Positions 1 to 8,800 of a DNA stretch of 64,000 bases are shown here, in pieces. The position numbers were made by a program, and so were the translations under genes. The number at the start of each line of letters is the position of its first letter. Position 1 is the stretch's first letter. The stretch spans positions 1-64,000 of the forward strand of contig CAWALL010000013.1 of the NCBI GenBank assembly GCA_963782885.1, in the 5' to 3' direction. This DNA is from DATAOG01 sp963782885. GTDB lineage: Bacteria > Pseudomonadota > Alphaproteobacteria > Geminicoccales > Geminicoccaceae. The notes beneath the pieces were generated by a model. It did not search any database. It was given only the letters and a program-made list of their open reading frames with translations, and had not been told where the DNA came from.

Positions 1-1245
1 GATGCCTTCGAGCGCCAGGTCGTAGTGCTGCTCCCTGCGGCTCTTGTTCAGGATCTTGATCGTGTAGCCGTTGCGGATGCTGCCGTCGGACAGCGTGACG
101 AACAAGGGGTTGCGATCGTGAAGGACGTTGATGTCGACGCTCGAGCGGGCCGACAGTCCGACCAGCACGCCGATGCCGATCAGCACCAGGATCGTCGCGT
201 AGATCAGGGTGCGCGGCCGGAGGATGCGGGTGGTCGGCGGCAAGCCCTGGATGCGCAGTTGCTGATTGCGCTCGGTGTCCAGCGTGATCAGCTCGCGCGG
301 TCGGCCGACCCGGTCCATCACGTTGTTGCAGGCATCGACGCACAGGCCGCAGCCGATGCACTCGAGCTGCAGGCCGTCGCGGATGTCGATGCCCATCGGG
401 CAGACCGCGACGCAGTTGTTGCAGGCGATGCAGTCGCCGCGGCCCTCCCAGCTCTGCCCCTTCTTGTGCGGCGCGCGCGGCTCGCCCCGCCAGCGCTCGT
501 AGGTGACGACGTAGGAATCCCGATCGAGCAGCGCCGCCTGGAAGCGGGGCCAGGGGCACATGTAGGTGCAGACCTGCTCGCGCGCGAAGCCGGCGAGCAG
601 GTAGGTGGTCGCCGTGAACAGGCCGAAGAAGAAATACTGGGCGAAGCTCGCCTCGCCGGTGACGATCGCGCGGGTCACGCTCGGCGCGTCGTTGAAGTAC
701 ATGATCCAGGCGCCGCCGGTCAGCGCCGCGATCAGGAGCCAGGCGGCGTGCTTGGTCCCCTTGCGCAGGATCTTGGTGCGCGAGAGCGGCGCCTTGTCGA
801 GCCGGATGCGGGCGCCGCGATCGCCCTCGATCCGGCGCTCGACCCACATGAAGAGGTCGGTCCAGACGGTCTGCGGGCAGGTGAAGCCGCACCAGACCCG
901 GCCGCCGATGCTGGTCGCGAGGAACAGGCCGAAGGCGCCCAGCATCAGCACGAAAGTGAGATAATAGATTTCCTGCGGCCAGATCTCGATCCAGAAGAAG
1001 TAGGCGCGCCGGCCCGGCATGTCGATTAGCACGGCCTGGTCGGGTACTCCTGGGCCTCGGTCCCAGCGCAGCCACGGCACGACGTAGTAGATGCCAAGCA
1101 GCGTGATCAGGACCGCCCATTTGATCTGGCGGAAGCGGCCGTGGACGGCCTTGGCGTAGACCTTGATCCGGCTGACGTAGAGCGGATCCTTCTTCAGTTC
1201 CTTGAAGGAGACCGCAGGCTCGACGGTGACGGTGCTGTCATTCAT
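1..1245 (-). CDS. ccoG: Cytochrome c oxidase accessory protein CcoG (FixG/RdxA family), 3' end cut by window
   Basis: Membrane iron-sulfur protein needed for maturation of the cbb3 oxidase, with a proposed role in copper handling. The reading frame starts at an ATG (1243-1245, residues MNDSTVTVEPAVSF) and stays open to base 1. An N-terminal block of membrane segments contains CGFTCP and CTYMCPW. A ferredoxin-like region follows with two cysteine clusters, CIACNNCVAVCP and CIGCGLCVDACN, the usual pattern for two [4Fe-4S] clusters. A further membrane helix (ILVLIGIGVLVGL) leads into the start of the C-terminal periplasmic domain, where the window ends. It lies 74 bp downstream of ccoP on the same strand, the standard order ccoNOQP-ccoG. 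Family assignment is firm; the missing C-terminus cannot be judged. Confidence 0.95.
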   Translation of the reverse strand, partial: MNDSTVTVEPAVSFKELKKDPLYVSRIKVYAKAVHGRFRQIKWAVLITLLGIYYVVPWLRWDRGPGVPDQAVLIDMPGRRAYFFWIEIWPQEIYYLTFVLMLGAFGLFLATSIGGRVWCGFTCPQTVWTDLFMWVERRIEGDRGARIRLDKAPLSRTKILRKGTKHAAWLLIAALTGGAWIMYFNDAPSVTRAIVTGEASFAQYFFFGLFTATTYLLAGFAREQVCTYMCPWPRFQAALLDRDSYVVTYERWRGEPRAPHKKGQSWEGRGDCIACNNCVAVCPMGIDIRDGLQLECIGCGLCVDACNNVMDRVGRPRELITLDTERNQQLRIQGLPPTTRILRPRTLIYATILVLIGIGVLVGLSARSSVDINVLHDRNPLFVTLSDGSIRNGYTIKILNKSRREQHYDLALEGI

Positions 1246-1319
1246 GCGCGCGAATTTGCCTACCGACCCCGACCCGGCCAAGTCCGTAGGAGCTCGTATG
1301 GACCCGGGTCGTGCTCATG

Positions 1320-2204
1320 TCACTGGCCGCCGCCCAACGCGTGGACGTAGGTCGCGAGGCTCTTGATCGTGACCGGGTCGAGGCGGCCGGCCCAGGCGGG
1401 CATGACGCCCTGGCGCGGCTGGTAGACCTGGCGGACGATGTCGGCCTTGGTGCCGCCGTAGAGCCAGATGTCGTCGGTCAGGTTGGGGGCGCCGAGCTCC
1501 TGGTTGCCCTTGCCGTTTTCGCCGTGGCAGGCGGCGCATTGATCCGCGAAGATCACGGCGCCGCTTTTGATCGCAGCCGCCTGATCTTTGGACGGCTCCG
1601 AGGCTTGCCCGGAGAGCGAGAGCACGTAGGTCGCGACGTCGTCGATCTGGTTGCGATCGAGCATCTGGTCGGCGCCGAAGGCCGGCATCTGGTTGGCGCG
1701 GGTGTCCGGATCGCCGCTGCGGATACCGTGCTGGATCGTGGTCTGGATCGCGTCGAGCGTGCCGCCCCAGAGCCAGGAATCGTCGGCGAGGCTCGGGTAG
1801 TTGTTCTGGCCGGCGCCGCCGAGCCCGTGGCAGGGGGCGCAGTTGTCGTTGAACGCGGCCTGGCCGCCGGCGTAGGCGAACGCCATCAGCTGCGGGTCGG
1901 CGGCGATCTGGTCGAGCGAGGCGGCCGCCAGGCGCTGCTGAAAACCGCTCCGGGCCGCGGCCGCCTCGGCCATCCGCTCGTCCAGCGCCTTGCGCTGGCT
2001 GTAGCCGAGGATGCCCGGGAAGTAGGTGTTGACCCATGGCCAGCTCGGGTAGAGCAGCCACCAGATCACCGCGAACCCGATGGTCGCGTACATCACGTAC
2101 AGCCACCACCTGGGCAGCGGCGTGTTCAGCTCCTTGAGGCCGTCCCACTCGTGGCCGGTGGTCTCCTGGCCGGTAATCGCGTCCTTCTCGACCTTGGTCG
2201 GCAT
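1320..2204 (-). CDS. ccoP: cbb3-type cytochrome c oxidase subunit III (CcoP), dihaem cytochrome c
   Basis: Membrane-anchored dihaem c subunit that receives electrons from soluble cytochrome c and passes them to CcoO and CcoN. The 294-residue protein starts at MPTKVEKD, four bases after the ccoQ stop. One transmembrane helix follows a short N-terminal stretch with the typical CcoP sequence WDGLKELNTPLPRWW. Two c-type haem motifs, CAPCH (about residue 128) and CAACH (about residue 215), lie in two consecutive cytochrome c domains, each with a later Met ligand candidate (QMPAFG, VMPAWAG). Length and architecture are normal. An upstream in-frame ATG exists inside ccoQ, but the chosen start gives the expected N-terminus. 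Confidence 0.97.
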   Translation of the reverse strand: MPTKVEKDAITGQETTGHEWDGLKELNTPLPRWWLYVMYATIGFAVIWWLLYPSWPWVNTYFPGILGYSQRKALDERMAEAAAARSGFQQRLAAASLDQIAADPQLMAFAYAGGQAAFNDNCAPCHGLGGAGQNNYPSLADDSWLWGGTLDAIQTTIQHGIRSGDPDTRANQMPAFGADQMLDRNQIDDVATYVLSLSGQASEPSKDQAAAIKSGAVIFADQCAACHGENGKGNQELGAPNLTDDIWLYGGTKADIVRQVYQPRQGVMPAWAGRLDPVTIKSLATYVHALGGGQ

Positions 2205-2208
2205 GACC

Positions 2209-2364
2209 TCAAGTCTCCGAATCATCGCGCAACGGGATTTCTCCCTGTTTTTCCAGGCGCTTCTTGCGGCTCGGCCAGAACGCCCAGGCCGCGATCGCCA
2301 GGAACACCAGGACCAGCCACACCATCCAGAGCGGCTTGATCCAGGCGTAGAGGTCCGCGGCCAT
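2209..2364 (-). CDS. ccoQ: cbb3-type cytochrome c oxidase subunit IV (CcoQ)
   Basis: A 51-residue single-span protein starting MAADLYAWIKPLWMVW and ending in a charged tail (PSRKKRLEKQGEIPLRDDSET). CcoQ/FixQ is a small assembly or stability factor of the cbb3 oxidase. The position between ccoO and ccoP, the size, and one hydrophobic helix followed by a basic cytoplasmic segment all fit. It starts 16 bp after the ccoO stop and ends 4 bp before the ccoP start, so translation is probably coupled. Confidence 0.9.
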   Translation of the reverse strand: MAADLYAWIKPLWMVWLVLVFLAIAAWAFWPSRKKRLEKQGEIPLRDDSET

Positions 2365-2380
2365 CGGCGAGCGCCCCCGG

Positions 2381-3106
2381 CTACTGGAGCACGTCCTCGG
2401 TGCGCAGGTCGGTGAAGTCGACCATGCGGCCGAGGATCTGGAGATAGGCGATCAGGGCGTCCATCTCGGTCAGCCGGGTCGGATCGCCGTCGAAGTCGCC
2501 GACCGCCGCTTTCGGATAGCGCTTGAGCAGGGCGTCGTGGTCGGCGTCGGGATCGGCCTGGGCATGCAGATCGGCCTGGGCGTCTTTGATCATCTCGTCG
2601 GTGTAGGGGACGCCCACGGTGCGGTTGGTGCGCAGGTGGTCGGCGATGTTGTCGAAGCTGAGCTCGTGCTCGCGCAGGAAGGCGTAGGGCGGCATCACCG
2701 ATTCCGGCACCACCGAGCGCGGGTCGATCAGATGCGCGGTCTGCCATTCGTTCGAGTACTTGCCGCCGATGCGCGCGAGATCCGGGCCCGTGCGCTTGGA
2801 GCCCCACTGGAACGGGTGGTCGTACATGCTCTCGGCGGCCAGGCTGTAGTGGCCGTAGCGCTCGACCTCGTCGCGGAACGGCCGGATCATCTGGCTGTGG
2901 CAGTTGTAGCAGCCCTCGCGGACGTAGATGTCGCGGCCGGCGAGCTCGAGCGGCGAGTAGGGCCGGACGCCCTGGACCTTCTCGATCGTGCTCTCGATCG
3001 TGAACAGCGGCACGATCTCGACCAGGCCGCCGATCGAGACCGTGATCAGGATCAGGACCAGCAGCAGCGGGCCGCTGCGCTCGATGATCGCGTGACGCTC
3101 GAGCAT
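2381..3106 (-). CDS. ccoO: cbb3-type cytochrome c oxidase subunit II (CcoO), monohaem cytochrome c
   Basis: Monohaem cytochrome c subunit of the high-affinity terminal oxidase. The 241-residue protein has an N-terminal membrane anchor (PLLLVLILITVSIGGLVEI), then the CcoO hallmark YVREGCYNCHSQMIRPF with the single CYNCH haem motif near residue 70. A conserved GPDLARIGGKYS stretch follows, and MPPYAF probably provides the Met ligand. The start is preceded by a near-perfect ribosome site (AGGAGG about 6 bases upstream). It lies 10 bp downstream of ccoN. Nothing unusual is seen. Confidence 0.97.
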   Translation of the reverse strand: MLERHAIIERSGPLLLVLILITVSIGGLVEIVPLFTIESTIEKVQGVRPYSPLELAGRDIYVREGCYNCHSQMIRPFRDEVERYGHYSLAAESMYDHPFQWGSKRTGPDLARIGGKYSNEWQTAHLIDPRSVVPESVMPPYAFLREHELSFDNIADHLRTNRTVGVPYTDEMIKDAQADLHAQADPDADHDALLKRYPKAAVGDFDGDPTRLTEMDALIAYLQILGRMVDFTDLRTEDVLQ

Positions 3107-3116
3107 GGCGCGCCTC

Positions 3117-4583
3117 CTACTCGGCCGCGACGGGGGCGGTGGCCGGCGCCATGGGCTCCTCGGTGCGCAACTCGCCCCGGATCGTCCGCCAGCAGTTGTA
3201 GACCATGACCAGCGCGCCGGTGAGGAACAAGAGGCCGCCGATCGCCCGGATCACGTAGAACGGGTGCATCGCCTGGACGCTCTCGACGAACGAGTACTGC
3301 AGGAAGCCGAGATTGTCGTAGGAGCGCCACATCAGGCCCTGCATGATGCCCGAGACCCACATCGCGGTGATGTAGAGGACGATGCCGAGCGTCGCGATCC
3401 AGAAGTGGACCTCAACCAGGCGCTGCGAGTACAGACGCTCGCGCCGCCACAGATGCTGGACCAGGAAGTAGACGGCGCCGAACGAGATGAAGGCGACCCA
3501 GCCCAGCGCGCCCGAGTGGACGTGGCCGATCGTCCAGTCGGTGTAATGCGAGAGCGCGTTGACCTGGCGGATCGACATCATCGGGCCTTCGAAGGTGCTC
3601 ATGCCGTAGAACGCGACCGAGACCACGAGGAAGCGCAGGACCGGGTCGGTGCGCAGTTTGTCCCAGGCGCCGGACAGCGTCATGATGCCGTTGATCATGC
3701 CGCCCCAGGACGGCATCCAGAGCATCACCGAGAAGGTCATGCCCAGGAATTGCGCCCACTCGGGCAGGGCGGTGTAGTGCAGGTGGTGCGGGCCGGCCCA
3801 GATGTAGAGGAAGATCAGCGACCAGAAGTGCACGATCGACAGCCGGTAGGAGTAGACCGGCCGGTTCGCCTGCTTCGGGATGAAGTAGTACATGATGCCC
3901 AGGAAGCCGGCGGTGAGGAAAAAACCGACGGCGTTGTGGCCGTACCACCACTGGGTCAGCGCGTCCTGGACACCGGCGAAGGCGGAATAGCTCTTGGCGC
4001 CGAACAACGAGACCGGGACCGCGAGATTGTTGAAGATGTGGAGCAGCGCGATCGTGACGATGAAGGCGAGATAAAACCAGTTGGCGACGTAGATGTGCGG
4101 CTCGCGCCGGCGCACGAGCGTGCCCATGAAGATCACGAGGTAGACGACCCAGACGAGCGTGAGCCAGAGGTCGGTGTACCACTCGGGCTCGGCGTACTCG
4201 CGGCTCTGGGTGATGCCGAAGACGTAGCCGGTCGCGGCCAGGACCAGGAACAGCTGATAGCCCCAGAACAGAAAGGTCGCGAGCGGCCGGCCGCCGAAGA
4301 GGCTGGCGCGGCAGGTGCGCTGGACGACGTAGAGCGAGGTGCCGAGCAGCGCGTTGCCGCCGAAGGCGAAGATCGCGGCCGAGGTATGGACCGGCCGCAG
4401 GCGTCCGAAGGTGGTCCACTCGAGGCCGAGGTTGAGCACCGGATAGGCGAGCTGGAGGGCGATGAAGGTGCCCATCGCGAACGCCACCACGCCCCAGAAC
4501 AGGGTGGCGATCGTGAACCAGCGGATGACCTCTTCGTCGTACTCGACGGCGACGCCCGCCGTTCGTTGCGCTACCGCAGCCAT
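3117..4583 (-). CDS. ccoN: cbb3-type cytochrome c oxidase subunit I (CcoN), catalytic subunit
   Basis: Catalytic haem-copper subunit that reduces O2 at low oxygen tension and pumps protons. The 488-residue protein starts at MAAVAQRTAGVAVEYD; the open frame extends further upstream but only this start gives the family N-terminus. It has about 12 hydrophobic segments with many conserved histidines, including HNAVGFFLTAGF and the PHHLHYTALPEWAQ stretch typical of the CcoN haem-copper centre. It is the first gene of the ccoNOQP-ccoG run. A perfect FNR/FixK-type box lies 73 bp upstream of the start, implying induction under oxygen limitation. Confidence 0.98.
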   Translation of the reverse strand: MAAVAQRTAGVAVEYDEEVIRWFTIATLFWGVVAFAMGTFIALQLAYPVLNLGLEWTTFGRLRPVHTSAAIFAFGGNALLGTSLYVVQRTCRASLFGGRPLATFLFWGYQLFLVLAATGYVFGITQSREYAEPEWYTDLWLTLVWVVYLVIFMGTLVRRREPHIYVANWFYLAFIVTIALLHIFNNLAVPVSLFGAKSYSAFAGVQDALTQWWYGHNAVGFFLTAGFLGIMYYFIPKQANRPVYSYRLSIVHFWSLIFLYIWAGPHHLHYTALPEWAQFLGMTFSVMLWMPSWGGMINGIMTLSGAWDKLRTDPVLRFLVVSVAFYGMSTFEGPMMSIRQVNALSHYTDWTIGHVHSGALGWVAFISFGAVYFLVQHLWRRERLYSQRLVEVHFWIATLGIVLYITAMWVSGIMQGLMWRSYDNLGFLQYSFVESVQAMHPFYVIRAIGGLLFLTGALVMVYNCWRTIRGELRTEEPMAPATAPVAAE

Positions 4584-4655
4584 CTTGCTCCCCGCCCTCG
4601 ATCGCCCGCACAGCTGGCGTGCCGGCCGGAGTAGGTGGGACGCTGGGCCTGCTCC

Positions 4656-4669
4656 TTGATCTGGATCAA
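4656..4669 (-). promoter_or_regulatory. FNR/FixK/Anr-type operator (anaerobox) upstream of ccoN
   Basis: TTGATCTGGATCAA is a perfect match to the TTGAT-N4-ATCAA consensus for FNR, FixK and Anr proteins. Its near edge is 73 bp from the ccoN start codon. A class II arrangement (box centred near -41) would place transcription start about 30-35 bp upstream of ccoN. This is the usual control of cbb3 genes. The box also lies 101 bp before the divergent DUF2189 gene, which it might influence too. Confidence 0.85.
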
Positions 4670-4769
4670 TTGCCCACGCCGCCACGCCGGCTTAAGATAC
4701 GGAATTACTAGAAGCCAGGTGGGCTCTGCAAGCAACCACCGGCTGTATCAGCGCCTGGGAGCAGGGAGC

Positions 4770-5546
4770 ATGGCAGAAGCGGTCCCGGTCGGCGTGCCGG
4801 CGCCACGGATCAGAACGGTCGAGCTTGAGCGGCCCTGGGCCTGGCTCGCCGCCGGCTGGCGCGATCTGGTCGGCGCGCCAGTGGTCAGCCTCGCCTATGG
4901 CGTCCTGTTCGCGGTGATCGGCTGGGTGCTGACCTTCGGCCTGTGGTGGCTGGATGCGATCTACCTGATCCTGCCGCTCAGCGCCGGCTTTCTGATCATG
5001 GGCCCGATCTTCGCGGTCGGCCTCTACGAGGTCAGCCGCCAGCGCCAGCAGGGGCACCAGCCGACCCTGGCCGGAGCGCTCGCGGCCTTCCAGGCCAATC
5101 CGACCCAGGTCGGCCTGATGGGCGTGACCCTGCTGCTGCTGTTCTTCGCCTGGGCAGATCTCGCCGTGCTGATCTTCTTCCTGTTCTTCGGGATGCGACC
5201 GCCCTCGCTCGCCGATTTCGTCGGCCAGGTGTTCTTCTCGGCCGGCAGCCTACCGTTCCTGATCTTCGGCACGGCGGTCGGCGCCGTGCTCGCCGCCCTG
5301 GCCTTCGGCATCAGCGCGGTGTCGATCCCGCTGCTGCTCGACCGGCCCCACGAGCACGTGGTCACCGCGATCGTGACCAGCTTCAGGGCGATCCTCGACA
5401 ATCCCGCGACCATGCTGTTCTGGGCGGTGCTGATCGTCTTGTTCGTCGGCGCCGGCCTCGTGACCTTCTACCTCGGCCTGATCATCGCGCTGCCGCTGAT
5501 CGGCTACGCCAGCTGGCACGCCTATCGGGATCTGGTCGAGTTCTGA
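4770..5546 (+). CDS. DUF2189 family integral membrane protein
   Basis: A 258-residue polytopic membrane protein of unknown function, recognised as DUF2189. An N-terminal cytoplasmic stretch (APRIRTVELERPWAWLAAGWRDL) leads into about six hydrophobic segments. Between them is the conserved loop VGLYEVSRQRQQGHQPTL, and the C-terminus has the LIIALPLIGYASWHAYRDLV block usual for this family. The ATG at 4770 follows GGAGCAGGGAGC, a plausible ribosome site. It is transcribed away from ccoN. The shared intergenic region and FNR box hint at a link to respiration, but no function is established. Confidence 0.85.
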   Translation: MAEAVPVGVPAPRIRTVELERPWAWLAAGWRDLVGAPVVSLAYGVLFAVIGWVLTFGLWWLDAIYLILPLSAGFLIMGPIFAVGLYEVSRQRQQGHQPTLAGALAAFQANPTQVGLMGVTLLLLFFAWADLAVLIFFLFFGMRPPSLADFVGQVFFSAGSLPFLIFGTAVGAVLAALAFGISAVSIPLLLDRPHEHVVTAIVTSFRAILDNPATMLFWAVLIVLFVGAGLVTFYLGLIIALPLIGYASWHAYRDLVEF

Positions 5547-5563
5547 GCCCGGGAGAGAAGCCC

Positions 5564-5743
5564 ATGCGCGACGACGGCGTCGGACCCTGGATCGTGGGCG
5601 TCGTGATGGCGTTCTTGAGCCTGCTCGGCCTGATCATGGCGAACGGCGCCACCGACGGCGGCTTCTACGCCGTCGGGCTGGTGTTCTTCGTGTTCGGCCT
5701 GCTGTTCATCTTCGGTCTGATCCGGACCTACGTCGGACGCTGA
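5564..5743 (+). CDS. Small two-helix membrane protein, function unknown
   Basis: A 59-residue protein starting MRDDGVGPWIVGVVMAF with two hydrophobic segments (about residues 8-26 and 33-52) separated by a short glycine-rich turn (NGATDGG) and ending RTYVGR. It follows the DUF2189 gene by 17 bp and has a good ribosome site (GGGAGAG) in that gap, so the two are probably co-transcribed. I do not recognise a named family. The two-helix hairpin shape resembles many small inner-membrane proteins. Confidence 0.7.
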   Translation: MRDDGVGPWIVGVVMAFLSLLGLIMANGATDGGFYAVGLVFFVFGLLFIFGLIRTYVGR

Positions 5744-5752
5744 CGGCGTCGG

Positions 5753-5770
5753 TCCCGGACGCGACCGGGA
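5753..5770 (+). terminator. Possible hairpin terminator after the small membrane protein
   Basis: TCCCGG and CCGGGA form a perfect 6-bp stem around a 6-base loop (ACGCGA), 10 bases after the stop of the 59-residue gene and followed by TTCTCG. The stem is short and there is no clean T run, so intrinsic termination is only a possibility. Confidence 0.4.
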
Positions 5771-5879
5771 TTCTCGACCACAGCATCTGGTACGATTTGC
5801 GCTTCTCAGTCACGAAATAGGCGGTTCGGGGCTTTTCAACCGCGGGGCGTCGCTGTTATAGCATCGGTCATGCGACCGC

Positions 5880-8800
5880 GTGCCACGGGCTGAGCCCTTG
5901 CAGATCACCAGGCTGCGCCTCGCCGGCTTCAAGTCGTTCGTGCATCCGACCGAGCTCGCGATCGAGCCGGGGCTGACCGGCATCGTCGGTCCGAACGGCT
6001 GCGGCAAGTCGAACCTGATCGACGCGCTCCGCTGGGTCATGGGCGAGACCTCGGCGCGCGGCCTGCGCGGCGGCGAGATGGACGACGTGATCTTCGCCGG
6101 CACCGGCGCAAGGCCGGCGTTCGATCTGGCCGAGGTCGGCCTGCGCATGCAGGCGCCCGAGGTCGCGCTGCCGGGGCTGGGCGAGGAGGGCGAGCTCGAT
6201 CTGTCGCGTCGGATCGGGCGCGGCGTCGGCTCGGTGTTCCGGGTCAACGGCAAGGAATTGCGCGGTCGCGACATCCAGCTCTTGTTCGCGGACGCCGCCT
6301 CGGGCGCGCGCAGCGCCGCGATCGTGAGCCAGGGCCAGATCGGCGCCCTGGTCGAGGCCAAGCCCGCCGACCGGCGCCGCCTGCTCGAGGAGGCCGCCGG
6401 CATCGGCGGCCTGCAGGCCCGGCGGCATGAGGCCGAGCTCAAACTGCAGGCGGCCGACGCCAACCTGGTCCGGGTCCAGGACCTGCTGCTGGCGCTCGAG
6501 GAGCAGGAGCGCGGGCTGGTCAAGCAGGCGCGCCAGGCCGAGCGCTACCGCAAGCTCAGCGCGGGCTATCGGGAGGTCGAGGCGGCGCTGCTGGTCGGCC
6601 GCTGGCGGCTTGCCCGGGCCGAGCTCACGACCGCCGAAGCGACGCTCCGGGACGGCCGCGACAGCGCCTCCGGCGAGGCCGAGCGGCTCGGCGCCGCGCG
6701 CCGGCAGTTCGAGCAGGCGAGCCAAAGCCTGGCGGCGCTCCGCTCGCGCGAGGCCGAGCTCAGGACCGAGCAGGCCCGCCAGAGCGAGCGCCTGAGCGTG
6801 GTCGACGACCAGGCCGCCCGGCTCGACGCCACGCGCACGCGCCTGGCCGAGCGCGACCGCCAGACGGTCCAGGACCTGGCGCATGGCCAGGCGGCCCTCG
6901 CGGACGCCCGCATCACCGGAGAGCGGCTCGCCGCCGAGCGCCAGAGCCTGGCCGAGACGATTGCGCAGCACCGGCGCGACCTCGAGCAGGCGACGAGCGC
7001 CGCTACCGGGGCTGCGGACGCCGCGCGGGCCGCGGATGCCGAGCTGCGTCAGGCGATGGCCCTGGTCGCCGAGGCGGAGGCACGGCGGCAGCAGCTGGCC
7101 GACCGGCGCGCCGAGGCGGTCCGCGAGCAGCGGACGGCCGGCGACGCCGAGCACGAGCTCCGGGCCCGGCGGGCGGCGCTCGCCGGGCCGGGGGCGGCGG
7201 ACGACGAGGCGGGCGCGCTCGAAGCGCTCGAGGCCGAGCTTGGCCGGGCAGCCAGGGGCGAGGCGACGGCGATCGCGGCGCTCGAGGCGGCCGATCGGCG
7301 CCAGGAGGCGGCGCGCGCCAGCTTGCAGGCCGCGAGCGAACGGCTGCGCGAGCTGCGGGAGCGGCGCCGGACCGTGGAGGCGCGCGAGCAGCAACTCGGG
7401 GACCAGCGCGCGCGCCTTGCCGAGCTCGACCAGCGGCGCGAGCGGCTGGTGCTGCGCCTCGAGGAGGCGGATGCCCGCGCCGAAGCCGGCAGGCGCCGGC
7501 GGGCGGCCTTGGATCTGTCGGCGCTCGAGCAGGAGCTGGCGGCAGCGGAGCAGGCGCTGCGTGCGGCCGGCTCCGAGGTCGAGGCCGCCGATGCCGAGCT
7601 GGCGGCGGCCAACGCGACCCGGGACGATGGCGAGGCCCAGCTGCAGGCGCGTCGCGCCGGCCTCGAGCGGCTGCAGGCCGAGGCCGCAGCACTCGCCGAA
7701 CTCGCCGGGCCGGACTCGGATCGGGCCGGCGTGATCGATGCGATCCGGGTCGACGAGGGTTGTGCCGAGGCCCTGGCGGCGGCTTTGGGCGACGACCTGA
7801 CCGCGAGCCTCGAGCCGGCGGCCGCCAGCCACTGGCGCTCCGAGGTCGGCTCGGCTGGCAAGGGCCCGGCCCTGCCCGCGGGCTGCCAGGCGCTCGCCGA
7901 GATCGTCGAGGCGCCGCCGGCGCTCGCCCGGCGTCTGGCCCAGATCGGGGTGGTCGATGCCGGCGCTGGCGATGCGCTGCAGCCGGCGCTCGCCCAGGGC
8001 CAGCGCCTGGTCAGCCGGGATGGCGGCCTCTGGCGCTGGGATGGCCTGGTCCGCCGGCCGGAGGCGAAGGCTGGCGCCGCGGCGCGGCTGCGCCAGGCGG
8101 CCCGCCGGCGCGAGCTCGGGGCGCTGCTCGCCGACCAGCGCGCGCTGCTCGAGGGTGCCGGGCAGGCGGCCCGCGCCGCCGCGGCCGAGGCCGCCGCCGC
8201 CACCGGGCGCGCCCGCGCCGCCGCCGAGGCCGAGGTCGAGGCCCGGTCCGCCGCCCTGCATCGGCGTGAGGCGGTCCTGCAGCGGCGGGCCGAGGTCGCG
8301 GCGCTGGACGCCGAGCTGAACGCGCTGCTCAAGGAGCGGAGCGCGCTCGAGACCGAGCGCGCCGAGGTCGAGGCGCTGCGGCAGGCCGTGCTCGGGCAGC
8401 TTCGGACCCTCGCTGCCGATGCCGGGCCGGCGCCGGAGACCGGCGCTCTTGCCGCCGAGCTGGACGCGGCCGCTGCGGCCGAGGCCGGGGCCGCCGACCA
8501 GGACCGGCAGGTTCAGGCCGCGCAGGCCGAGGCCCGGAGCGCGCTGGCCGCGGCCAGGGCGGGGCTCGCCGGGGCCCGCGACGCGCTCGAGCAGCAGCGC
8601 ACCGCCAGCCAGAGCCGTGCCGCCGCCGTCCGCGAGCGCGAGCTGGAACGGGCCCGGCTCGACGCCGAGCTGGTCAGGCTGGAGCAGGGCCGGGCCGGGC
8701 ACGCGGCGGCGCTGACCACGCTCGCAGCCGCGCTCGAGGCGGCGGCGGCAGGGCTCGAGGCTGCCCGCGCCCGGCTCGCCGAGGCCGAGCACGCGGACGT

